Positions 1 to 7,439 of a stretch of 57,411 nucleotides of DNA are shown here, in pieces. The stretch spans positions 1 to 57,411 of the forward strand of contig CAMLDJ010000005.1 in the NCBI GenBank assembly GCA_946478755.1, given 5' to 3'. The DNA comes from an uncultured Pedobacter sp. (GTDB taxonomy: Bacteria > Bacteroidota > Bacteroidia > Sphingobacteriales > Sphingobacteriaceae). The translations under genes were made by a program, and so were the position numbers. Under the pieces are notes generated by a model. It saw only the letters and a program-made list of their open reading frames with translations. It made no database searches and was not told where the DNA came from. The number at the start of each line of letters is the position of its first letter. Position 1 is the first letter of the stretch.

Positions 1-2
1 CG

Positions 3-635
3 AAACCAACTGCCAATGGACTGACTGCCCTGGCAGAATCTGGAGATAATACTGCGCTAAAAGCCTATGCGAGCAGCCTTACCGGCATCTTCACTCCACT
101 ATCCCCTATCCTGGTGGTAGTTTATAATGGGATTGAAAACCCAGTGTACAAAATTGGTGAGAAAGACCGCAACGAAGGGCTTAAGGATTTGGCTCAAAAG
201 GGAAATGCCGATGTGCTGGCAACCACACTTAAAACCAGGAAAGGTGTCAAGTCGGTATATGTGCTTGCAGCTCCGACAACAACCGTCTTGCTGCCAAAAA
301 TTGGTGGACAACCTGGAGGAAGTGTGTCGCAGGAACTTGAGGTTTCAAAAGGAGACCGGGTCGCAGTAGCAACTATGTATGGCTTTTCAAATGACTGGTT
401 CTTTGCTAGCGGTGCAGATGGAATTGATCCCTTCAAAAAAGGAGATGCAACTGCTGCAATTGGCCTGTACAATGATGGGACTGCAGTAGATCAATTTCCT
501 GGGGCCGGACTTACCCAATTTAATCTGGCGGGAACCCCACTTACAGAGAGCTTGCCTATTGCAGCAGTACCAAATCCAAATGCCTTCACCACGTTGCCGG
601 CAATTGGTGAAATGGTAAAAGTTAGTTTCAAATAA
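3..635 (+). CDS. Spondin-domain protein, 5' partial
   Basis: The reading frame is open from base 3 to the stop at 635, so the gene begins before the window; an internal GTG at 114 is not a credible start because coding continues upstream of it. The visible 210 residues look like the C-terminal half of the bacterial spondin-N family: a hydrophobic strand (ILVVVYNG), the FSNDWFFA segment and a metal-site-like GIDPF region. Such proteins are secreted or surface-attached beta-sandwich domains with no known enzymatic role. A hairpin terminator follows at 671-699. Family assignment is from sequence look; function is unknown. Confidence 0.75.
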   Translation, partial: KPTANGLTALAESGDNTALKAYASSLTGIFTPLSPILVVVYNGIENPVYKIGEKDRNEGLKDLAQKGNADVLATTLKTRKGVKSVYVLAAPTTTVLLPKIGGQPGGSVSQELEVSKGDRVAVATMYGFSNDWFFASGADGIDPFKKGDATAAIGLYNDGTAVDQFPGAGLTQFNLAGTPLTESLPIAAVPNPNAFTTLPAIGEMVKVSFK

Positions 636-670
636 GAGATCCCGAAAACCGAGATATGATTAGTAGAATC

Positions 671-699
671 ACCCGGCTGCTGTAAGGCACCGGGTTTTC
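671..699 (+). terminator. Rho-independent terminator after the spondin gene
   Basis: Arms ACCCGG (671-676) and CCGGGT (690-695), with three more pairs (TGC/GCA) after a one-base bulge, are followed by TTTTCC and an AT-rich stretch on the plus strand. It sits 36 bases after the spondin stop codon. Confidence 0.7.
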
Positions 700-718
700 C
701 TATTTATGGGCCTGAATT

Positions 719-1102
719 TTATCTACCAGATTCGATCAATGAAAGGATATTTCCTGCCGGGTCTTTAAACCATGCAATCACCGGACCTTCGCCACGTAAA
801 ATCCCTTTGGCATCAGTTTTAAGGTTCTCATAGTCATAATGCTCAAACTGAACTCCTTTTTCTGACAATTCATCAACCGCATTGTCAACGCTGTCCACCG
901 GAAAATTAAGGACAGTAAAGCTAGCAGGCTGGTGATCTGGTTTTGGATAGATCAAAACCGGTGTAGGGCCGCCGACATGCAATTCAGTTGTGCCCATTGC
1001 CCCCTCAGTGACCTCCAGCCCCAGAATGGACTGATAAAATTCTTTGACTTTGTCCAGATCATCTGCCGAAAAGGAACTAAATGCTTTTGAGTTTTTTAAC
1101 AT
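719..1102 (-). CDS. VOC (glyoxalase/bleomycin-resistance fold) family protein
   Basis: A 127-residue single-domain protein with the paired beta-alpha-beta-beta-beta pattern of the vicinal oxygen chelate superfamily ([24 protein letters not shown] near the start, [16 protein letters not shown] at the end). The frame is open to 1147, but the ATG at 1102 is preferred: it follows an AT-rich leader and gives the usual family start (MLKNSKAF). The longer form would overlap the upstream DinB gene by 20 bases. Members range from glyoxalases to antibiotic-binding proteins, and the substrate cannot be read here. It is probably co-transcribed with the DinB-like gene. Confidence 0.8.
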   Translation of the reverse strand: MLKNSKAFSSFSADDLDKVKEFYQSILGLEVTEGAMGTTELHVGGPTPVLIYPKPDHQPASFTVLNFPVDSVDNAVDELSEKGVQFEHYDYENLKTDAKGILRGEGPVIAWFKDPAGNILSLIESGR

Positions 1103-1127
1103 GATATTTAAATTTATGAAGGTTAAA

Positions 1128-1592
1128 TCAGGTTTTCCATATGCCAAGCAGACGCCTGATCACTACAATTTCTGCGACGTGATAAGCCGTATGGTCAGCA
1201 ATCTGCAGGGCTTCCCTTAATATATTCTGACCGGTTCCCCATGGAATAGGCTGGTATAAATCATTTGTTTGGAGGACATCTATAAAAGCTGTTAAATCGT
1301 CTGCTATTTGCTTCAAGGCGGCATCCCATTTACCCGTGTCTTCCGGGGCTGTTTCCAGCGGCCAATATTCATCAGGCCATCGGGGTGATTTGTGTCCAGG
1401 ATTTTTGCAGAACTCAAGCATATCCCATTGGGTGATTCTAATGTGTTCTACAAGCTGCCAAATGCTATACGGCAGCCCATGTGGTCGCTCGCCGAGTAAC
1501 TCAAATGACATAGCTGATACTGCCTGCTGTAATCCAACATGTGCGGTTCCGCCAGTTAAGAGCTTTTTTAGTTCTGTGATCAATACTTCCAT
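1128..1592 (-). CDS. DinB-like superfamily protein
   Basis: A 154-residue four-helix-bundle protein of the DinB/YfiT type. It carries the expected metal-ligand histidines: one in [13 protein letters not shown] and a pair in [10 protein letters not shown] near the C terminus. Family members are metal-dependent thiol transferases (for instance bacillithiol- or mycothiol-dependent) or of unknown function. ATG at 1590-1592. The next gene starts 25 bases after its stop, so the two probably form a unit. Note that EgtB further along also has a DinB-type iron-binding domain; this protein is separate and stand-alone. Confidence 0.75.
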   Translation of the reverse strand: MEVLITELKKLLTGGTAHVGLQQAVSAMSFELLGERPHGLPYSIWQLVEHIRITQWDMLEFCKNPGHKSPRWPDEYWPLETAPEDTGKWDAALKQIADDLTAFIDVLQTNDLYQPIPWGTGQNILREALQIADHTAYHVAEIVVIRRLLGIWKT

Positions 1593-1700
1593 TACAGCTT
1601 TTTACAACATGATAGATTTTTAGTGGCCCTATATTATACAATTGGGCGACCATAAAAGTTTTCCTTTAGGGAGCCTGCGGGAAATGCATTACATTTGGAT

Positions 1701-2780
1701 ATGAGTTTTTCGACCCGGTTCCCTATCCTTGATAGCTGCACTTATCTAAACACGGCCAATGCAGGCCTGCTGTCCAAACCACTTCAGGAATGGAGAAGCA
1801 AACATGACGATGAATATCTGAATGGGGGGAGTCACCTGCGAATGAATCATGTTGGCCTTATGGCTGAACTCCGTCAAAACTTAGCCACATTGTTTGGCAG
1901 CAATATAGAGAACACCTACCTGACGCCCAATTTCTCTTTAGGTTTTAATATCCTGCTTGATGGACTACGAAAAGATTTGCGGTTTTTGCTGCTCAGCGAT
2001 GATTACCCTTCAGTAAATTACCCGGTAACAAGCCTGGGGTTCGACTCTGTCAAGGTACCCGTAGGCCATGACATGGAAGCGCACATACTTGCTGCAATCG
2101 AAAAATATAAGCCTGATGTGTTTGCATTCAGTATTGTTCAATATATTAGCGGGCTTAAGATTGATCCGCATTTTATAAAGAGAATCAAAGAAAAATATCC
2201 CGAACTGCTCCTTATCGGAGATGGCACTCAGTTTTGTGGTACTGCAGTTTTTAATTTTAACGCTTCAGGCCTTGACGCAATTATCTCCAGTGGCTACAAA
2301 TGGATGCTTGGAGGATATGGCAACGGCTTCGTCCTTTTATCAGAGCAGCTTAAAGGTCAATTATACCAGGATCGGAAAAATTCAAATTTTCCCCATACAC
2401 CTTTGCTGGCGGGAAAAGACTATTTATCCATAATTTTTGAGCCCGGACATTTAGATACGCTGAACTTCGGCAGTCTGAATCAAAGCGTATTATATTTGCA
2501 GTCACTCGGCCTTGAGTACATAGAGCGCTTAAATCAGGACCTATGTCAACGCGCAAGATTGGCCTTTTATGAGAGAGGCTTACTGTCACAGGCTATGATC
2601 GAGCGAAAGAGCCAGTCTACCCTTATGAACTTACCCCTGGACAGCCGAACAGTTACTAATATGACCGGGGATAACATTCTATTTTCCGATCGTGGTGCGG
2701 GCATCAGGATATCCTTCCACTTTTATAATACAGTGGAAGATCTGGATAACTTATTGAGGGTCCTGGACAAAAAAGATTGA
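1701..2780 (+). CDS. Class V PLP-dependent enzyme, candidate EgtE C-S lyase
   Basis: A 360-residue fold-type I PLP enzyme of aminotransferase class V/cysteine desulfurase type. Near the N terminus is LDSCTYLNTANAGL; Asp174 (GDGTQ) should contact the PLP ring nitrogen; Lys200 in SSGYKWMLGG is the likely Schiff-base lysine. The frame opens at a TTG at 1695, but the ATG at 1701 is more plausible. It converges on the egtD gene with only nine bases between the stops. In ergothioneine synthesis the last step, cleavage of hercynylcysteine sulfoxide, is done by EgtE, a PLP enzyme of this class. Location plus fold make EgtE the best guess. It could instead be a cysteine desulfurase-like or isopenicillin N epimerase-like enzyme. 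Confidence 0.7.
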   Translation: MSFSTRFPILDSCTYLNTANAGLLSKPLQEWRSKHDDEYLNGGSHLRMNHVGLMAELRQNLATLFGSNIENTYLTPNFSLGFNILLDGLRKDLRFLLLSDDYPSVNYPVTSLGFDSVKVPVGHDMEAHILAAIEKYKPDVFAFSIVQYISGLKIDPHFIKRIKEKYPELLLIGDGTQFCGTAVFNFNASGLDAIISSGYKWMLGGYGNGFVLLSEQLKGQLYQDRKNSNFPHTPLLAGKDYLSIIFEPGHLDTLNFGSLNQSVLYLQSLGLEYIERLNQDLCQRARLAFYERGLLSQAMIERKSQSTLMNLPLDSRTVTNMTGDNILFSDRGAGIRISFHFYNTVEDLDNLLRVLDKKD

Positions 2781-2789
2781 ACTTTGCGC

Positions 2790-3761
2790 TCAATCCACCA
2801 GCCAGACCGCATCCACAAAATAATGGTTTTTATCAAAAAAGTTCTGCTTCCATTTAAAATCAGATCTTGCGGCAAGGCTTTCAATTTCTTCCAGCGAATA
2901 TTTCTGAGAGATCTCCATAAAGATGTATTCATTCTCAGAAAACTCAATTGTATCGGCATCACCGATGTTTACAAGCTGGTCCCGGAGGCTGATCAGAAAA
3001 CTCTTACATGCGCCAGTTTGCGGATCGTAACTGGCATAGTGCTTAAAGTACTCCGGATTAAAATCCGCTCCCAGTTCCCTATTGATCCTTTTAAGCAGGT
3101 TGAGATTAAAGTTACTGGTGATACCAGCCGCATCATTATACGCCGCCAGAATTTGCTCAGGGTCCTTCTTGAGGTCAAAGCCAATGATCAGCATATCATT
3201 TTTAGAAAGCGACTTCCTTACCTCCCTGCAAAAATTCAGGGCTTCACCCGCATCCATATTCCCGATATTTGCTCCCATAAACAAGACTATTTTCCTGCGC
3301 TGAGACAATGTTGTGCATTCTTTAAGCATATCCAGGTAATCACCATTAAGCCCTTTGATTTCGAGGGAAGGCAGCTGTATTGGCAAATTATTTTCCAGGT
3401 TTGAAATTACATTTGCAGATATATCTACCGGCAGGTAATTGAATTTTAGCTTCAAGGACAGCAGTTCCTTTAATAAATGGATGGATTTGGTTGCATCTCC
3501 GGCACCCAGCTCTATCAAATCAAAGGGAGTATCATGCTCAGCGATTGTTTTTGCAATTTCGGCCGATCGGCTGGATAGGATGTCCATCTCGGCATCCGTG
3601 AGGTAATACTCGTCCAGTTTCATGATCTGCTGAAAAATGGCATCCCCCTGCTGATCGTAAAAATATTTGGAGTTCATATATTTCGGCTTTGCCTTCAAGC
3701 CAGTCAAAGTATCTGCCAGAAATTGTGTCGTATCGGATGTTAATTTTACAGTTGTATTCAT
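2790..3761 (-). CDS. egtD: L-histidine N-alpha-methyltransferase EgtD
   Basis: Predicted to make hercynine (trimethylhistidine) from histidine and three SAM, the first step of ergothioneine synthesis. The 323 residues carry the family hallmarks: SKYFYDQQGDAIF (31-43), EYYLT (51-55), the SAM-binding ELGAGDATK (84-92), GANIGN with Asn168, and MEISQKY with Glu283 and Ser285. These match the imidazole-binding Asn, Glu and Ser of mycobacterial EgtD in order and near position. The frame is open to 3779, but ATG at 3761 is preferred, leaving a seven-base gap after egtB; the upstream ATG would overlap egtB by 11 bases. It is the last gene of a five-gene minus-strand operon. A second egtD copy lies at 19809. 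Confidence 0.93.
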   Translation of the reverse strand: MNTTVKLTSDTTQFLADTLTGLKAKPKYMNSKYFYDQQGDAIFQQIMKLDEYYLTDAEMDILSSRSAEIAKTIAEHDTPFDLIELGAGDATKSIHLLKELLSLKLKFNYLPVDISANVISNLENNLPIQLPSLEIKGLNGDYLDMLKECTTLSQRRKIVLFMGANIGNMDAGEALNFCREVRKSLSKNDMLIIGFDLKKDPEQILAAYNDAAGITSNFNLNLLKRINRELGADFNPEYFKHYASYDPQTGACKSFLISLRDQLVNIGDADTIEFSENEYIFMEISQKYSLEEIESLAARSDFKWKQNFFDKNHYFVDAVWLVD

Positions 3762-3768
3762 GCTTAAT

Positions 3769-4917
3769 CTATTTAGCAAGTCTGATACCAGTAAACTGCC
3801 ATCTCAGGTGTGGCTGAAAAAAATTTCTATAAGAGCGCCGGCTGTGTCCCTGAGGAGTAGCAATTGAAGCGCCACGGAGGACTTTCTGGTTAACCATAAA
3901 CTTCCCATTGTATTCGCCTATTGCTCCAGGGGCTTTGGTAAATCCTGGATACGGCAAATAGGCGCTTTCAGTCCATTCCCATCGTTTACCCCAGTCGAAA
4001 GACCCGGCCGCAGCTTCCCATTCAAACTCAGTAGGCAACCTCATGCCTGCCCAATTCGCATAGGCATAGGCCTCGTAATAACTTACGTGAGTAAGTATGC
4101 CTTGACTATCAATAGGTTTCAACCCCTCAAGTGTATAATTGTACCAAGTGCCGTCAACAAGGTGCCAGTACATGGGTGCAGCAATGGCCTGGTTTTTCAC
4201 CCAGTCCCAACCTTCAGCGTGCCAGTAGTTAAAGTTAGCATAACCCCCATCTGTTATAAAACGAAGGTACTCTGCGTTATTTACAAGCGATGAGCTGATA
4301 GAGAAACTGTTCAGGTAGACTTTATGCCTTCCAAGTTCATTATCAAAACAAAAGCCTGGTCCCTTATGGCCAATCTCATAGAGCCCCTCTGCAAAATCGA
4401 TTAATTGTGGATGCCTGGGCAGCTCCGGGATTTCCTTATTCTGCTCGTGGTAGGCCGGAAACAAGGGGTTATTTCCAAGTATGTACTTAATATCTGTCAG
4501 CAGTAGCTCCTGGTGCTGCTGTTCATGGTTGAAGCCTATCAATAACAATTCCTCCACATTTGGGGTAATGGCTTGGCCACAGAGTAAAAGCATGGCCTGA
4601 TCTACGTATTTCCGGTACTCATAAATTTCACTTACGCCGGGGCGGCTTAGATTGCCGCGGTCCGTACGAATTACGCGGTTTCCGATGGTTTCATAGTAGC
4701 TGTTAAATACATAATTATAATCTGCATTGAACAGCTGGTATCCCTCAAGGTAAGGCTGTAATAGGAATGTTTCAAAAAACCAGGTGGTATGACCGAGATG
4801 CCATTTAGGCGGACTAACGTCAACAATGGGCTGGACCACATAATCTTCGATCTGCAATGGCCTGCATATCTCTTCGGTATGTTGTCTGATCTTTAAGTAT
4901 TGTTCAGAAAAAGTCAT
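3769..4917 (-). CDS. egtB: Ergothioneine synthase EgtB (iron-dependent sulfoxide synthase)
   Basis: Joins hercynine to a thiol with O2, forming the C-S bond. An N-terminal DinB-like domain (about 1-150) holds the three iron ligands: His43 in WHLGHTTWFFE, and His131 and His135 in HEQQHQELL. A formylglycine-generating-enzyme (FGE-sulfatase) domain follows (about 165-382: GMRLPTEFEWEAA, VLRGAS, RRSYRNFF, FTGIRL). The adjacent tyrosines at 74-75 (NSYYE) resemble the active-site pair described for the Chloracidobacterium-type EgtB, which accepts cysteine directly. No methyltransferase domain is present, so it is not OvoA. ATG at 4917 overlaps the permease stop by one base. No EgtA or EgtC gene is in the window, which fits direct use of cysteine. 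Confidence 0.93.
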   Translation of the reverse strand: MTFSEQYLKIRQHTEEICRPLQIEDYVVQPIVDVSPPKWHLGHTTWFFETFLLQPYLEGYQLFNADYNYVFNSYYETIGNRVIRTDRGNLSRPGVSEIYEYRKYVDQAMLLLCGQAITPNVEELLLIGFNHEQQHQELLLTDIKYILGNNPLFPAYHEQNKEIPELPRHPQLIDFAEGLYEIGHKGPGFCFDNELGRHKVYLNSFSISSSLVNNAEYLRFITDGGYANFNYWHAEGWDWVKNQAIAAPMYWHLVDGTWYNYTLEGLKPIDSQGILTHVSYYEAYAYANWAGMRLPTEFEWEAAAGSFDWGKRWEWTESAYLPYPGFTKAPGAIGEYNGKFMVNQKVLRGASIATPQGHSRRSYRNFFQPHLRWQFTGIRLAK

Positions 4918-6488
4918 CAGTTTTTATCTAAATAATTTTTAAGTGCTGAAATAGTAGTAACGTGAAGTGCTTCCGATTGTTTTCTTCTCATCATCAAAGC
5001 ATATGAATTATTAAATCCAATAGGTTTAAGCCACTGGATCTGGTATTTCTTTTGAAAGGCAGTTTTTACATAATTATAGGTCCGGTCTTTATTCGATGTT
5101 ACCGCCTTAATTACAGCTGGCCCGGGCTGGAGCAAAACAAGCAAGCCTGTCCCGGTATATTCAGGATAGAAATCAATCTGATCGTTCAGTAGTGCATCAA
5201 AACAAATTTTAGTGCCTCCCAGGCCGGTTTTGGTAGAAATGTCATATTCCGTATTGCCTTTGATCAGCATGCCATAGATTTCTGCTAAAATGTATTGTTC
5301 ACCAAAGATCTTTGATCCGATCCTGACCACTCCTGCCTGTCCATTTCGGGCTTTTTTATATAAACCTGTCCGGAGAAGGAATTCTTTTGCGACACGCTGG
5401 GGTGTTTGCTTAAGATAGTCTGTCCGGTAATTAAGGTCTGTCATTACCGCATCATCAATTTTTCCTGCAAGCAGATTTATTGCCTCTTCAAGTCCGGGAA
5501 ATTTGTCCAGGGAGGCCTGCCGAATAATTGGCGCAGCATAATAAGGCGGAAATATGCCTTTGTCATCTTTTAGGATCGTCAGGTCAAAAGCCTTCAGCCT
5601 GCCATCAGTTGAATATCCGCTAATCACATCCAGTTCACCGGCATAGGCGGCTTTGTACATCACAGCATCGCTGATTACCGTGGTAGGGATTTTCAAACCA
5701 TAAACAGATTTCAGTCCCAGGTCCCCATCCTGCCTACCCATGAATTCAGGTGTAAAGCCAGCGGTAAGTTTAGCATCCGATGCCATAGGAAACAGGTAGA
5801 AACCTCCTATCAGGACAATTACCAGGGGAGTGATATATAAAAGTTTCCTCAATTTCCGGAAGTCGAGTTTCTGCAGTCTGGATAAGAGAAGATCCAGAAT
5901 TACCGCAAGTAAAGCAGCAGGAATGGCGCCTGCCAGGATCATGTTGCTATTGTTGAGGGAAATGCCTCCAAAAATAAATTCTCCCAGGCCTCCTGCAGCA
6001 ATAAATGAAGCCAACGTGGCCACTCCAACATTAATCACCGTGGCTGTACGAATGCCCGCCAGGATTACCGGCATTGCCAGTGGCAGCTCAACCCGGAAAA
6101 GAATTTGTCTTTTGTTCATTCCTAAGGCATTGGCCGCTTCGATGATATGGCGGTCTATGCCGATAATTCCGGTATAGGTATTGCGAATAATTGGTAACAA
6201 GGCATAAATTAACAGGGCAACAATAGCAGGTTTGGGACCTATGCCCAAAAGCGGAATCATAAAACCCAGCAGGGCGATACTTGGAATCGTCTGCAGCACC
6301 CCTGCAATTCCGAGAATACTGCCCGCGAGTTTTCTCCTCCGGGCAATCAAAACGCCTAGCGGAAGACCTGCGGCCGATGCCAGTAAAAGCGAAATGAAAG
6401 TCAGCCCAAGATGCTGCATGGTCTGGGCAAGCAGTTTGTCAGACTCCTGTGCCATAAAGCTCCATAGACTCTGTTGCTGTTCAATCAT
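4917..6488 (-). CDS. ABC permease fused to a (permuted) substrate-binding domain, EgtU-like
   Basis: A 523-residue fusion. Residues 1-205 are an OpuC/ProW-type permease with the cytoplasmic EAA loop (EAANALGMNKRQILF, 117-131). A further membrane segment (about 217-235) leads to an extracytoplasmic OpuAC/QAT-type binding domain (240-523). The domain halves are in reversed order: LTAGFTPEFMGR to the usual C-terminal end (AKEFLL, about 372) comes first, then after a short linker the usual N-terminal part (VVRIGSKIFGEQYILAEIY, GLGGTK, YPEYTGTG, GFNNSYAL). The frame is open to 6521; ATG 6488 overlaps the ATPase stop by eight bases. Related permease-binding fusions import choline or betaine, or ergothioneine (EgtU). 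Direct coupling to egtB-egtD favours ergothioneine or hercynine, by inference. Confidence 0.85.
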   Translation of the reverse strand: MIEQQQSLWSFMAQESDKLLAQTMQHLGLTFISLLLASAAGLPLGVLIARRRKLAGSILGIAGVLQTIPSIALLGFMIPLLGIGPKPAIVALLIYALLPIIRNTYTGIIGIDRHIIEAANALGMNKRQILFRVELPLAMPVILAGIRTATVINVGVATLASFIAAGGLGEFIFGGISLNNSNMILAGAIPAALLAVILDLLLSRLQKLDFRKLRKLLYITPLVIVLIGGFYLFPMASDAKLTAGFTPEFMGRQDGDLGLKSVYGLKIPTTVISDAVMYKAAYAGELDVISGYSTDGRLKAFDLTILKDDKGIFPPYYAAPIIRQASLDKFPGLEEAINLLAGKIDDAVMTDLNYRTDYLKQTPQRVAKEFLLRTGLYKKARNGQAGVVRIGSKIFGEQYILAEIYGMLIKGNTEYDISTKTGLGGTKICFDALLNDQIDFYPEYTGTGLLVLLQPGPAVIKAVTSNKDRTYNYVKTAFQKKYQIQWLKPIGFNNSYALMMRRKQSEALHVTTISALKNYLDKN

Positions 6489-7437
6489 GATGAGCGGTTT
6501 GTTGAAAAGAATGGAAGGCATTGCTAAGGTCCTGGAAGGAAGCCATCTTTATTTGTCCTGACGCAGGATCGAGGAAAGAATAAGCTTTAGTACTAAGCTT
6601 CTCCATTGCCGACCAGACATCGATGGTAGCAGGGAGCATATTTACGTTGTCCAGTCCAGGATGATCAGGCAGAAACTCCCAGACGTCCTTAACAATGGCC
6701 GACTTAAATTCAAGGGCCAGGCGTTGCCCATCCAGAAATTTCCTGGCAAAATCATTCGCCGGATTGTAAAGCAATTCAAAGGGCGTTCCGATCTGAACAA
6801 TTGCGCCATGATCCATCAGGCAAATGCGATCCGCCAGTTCGAAAGCTTCCTGTACATCATGGGTAACCATGACAATGGTTTTTCTTTTGAATTCATCCAG
6901 CATTTTAAACTCAGCCTGTATGCTTGATCTGGTGACATTATCCAGCGCCCCGAAAGGTTCGTCCATTAACAGCACTGCCGGGTCTGTGACCAATGCCCGG
7001 GCAAGCCCTACACGCTGCTGCTGTCCCCCGCTCAACTGGTGTGGAAACAAATCCAAAAAATCTGCAGGCAGATGCAATTTCCCCATCAGCTCCAGTGTGC
7101 GCTGTCCTGTTCTGTTTTTATCCCAATTTAACAATTTCGGTACCACAGCAATATTTTCCGCTACCGTATAGTGAGGAAAAAGCCCGATATTTTGCATGAC
7201 GTATCCAATTTTACGCCTGAGATCCTCTGGTCTTTCCATGTCAATGGCTTGCCCATTAATAAGGATGCTTCCAGAGTCAGGTTCAAGCAGGCGATTGATC
7301 ATTTTCAGCGTTGTAGTCTTGCCGCATCCGCTGGTCCCAAGCAGCACAAGGGTTTCTCCTTCTGCTACTTCAAACGAAATCTGATTTACAGCCTGTGTTT
7401 TCCCAAAATTCTTGCTGAGACCTATTAACCTGATCAT
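6481..7437 (-). CDS. ABC transporter ATP-binding protein, EgtV/OpuCA-like
   Basis: A 318-residue ATPase for the neighbouring permease-binding fusion. Walker A is GTSGCGKT (34-41), the signature LSGGQ is at 135-139, Walker B LLMDEP ends at 161, and the switch histidine is His193 (VTHD). It has the ProV/OpuCA arrangement of an ATPase core followed by about 85 C-terminal residues. That tail does not show two clear CBS repeats, so the ionic-strength sensor of osmotic betaine importers may be absent, which would suit a transporter not meant for osmolytes. ATG at 7437 lies two bases after the stop of the flavoprotein gene. It is probably translated together with its neighbours. Confidence 0.9.
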   Translation of the reverse strand: MIRLIGLSKNFGKTQAVNQISFEVAEGETLVLLGTSGCGKTTTLKMINRLLEPDSGSILINGQAIDMERPEDLRRKIGYVMQNIGLFPHYTVAENIAVVPKLLNWDKNRTGQRTLELMGKLHLPADFLDLFPHQLSGGQQQRVGLARALVTDPAVLLMDEPFGALDNVTRSSIQAEFKMLDEFKRKTIVMVTHDVQEAFELADRICLMDHGAIVQIGTPFELLYNPANDFARKFLDGQRLALEFKSAIVKDVWEFLPDHPGLDNVNMLPATIDVWSAMEKLSTKAYSFLDPASGQIKMASFQDLSNAFHSFQQTAHHD

Positions 7438-7439
7438 TT

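Noticed and set aside
2784..3404. 206-codon frame on the plus strand opposite egtD
   Set aside because: It is fully antisense to the strongly supported egtD gene and its translation has no family resemblance.
3769..4917. Ovothiol synthase OvoA instead of EgtB
   Set aside because: OvoA carries a C-terminal methyltransferase domain; this protein ends with the FGE fold, and a separate EgtD gene follows.
4917..7437. Ordinary osmotic betaine/choline importer
   Set aside because: Not excluded, but the tight coupling to egtB-egtD and the lack of clear CBS repeats in the ATPase favour ergothioneine transport; kept as the main alternative.
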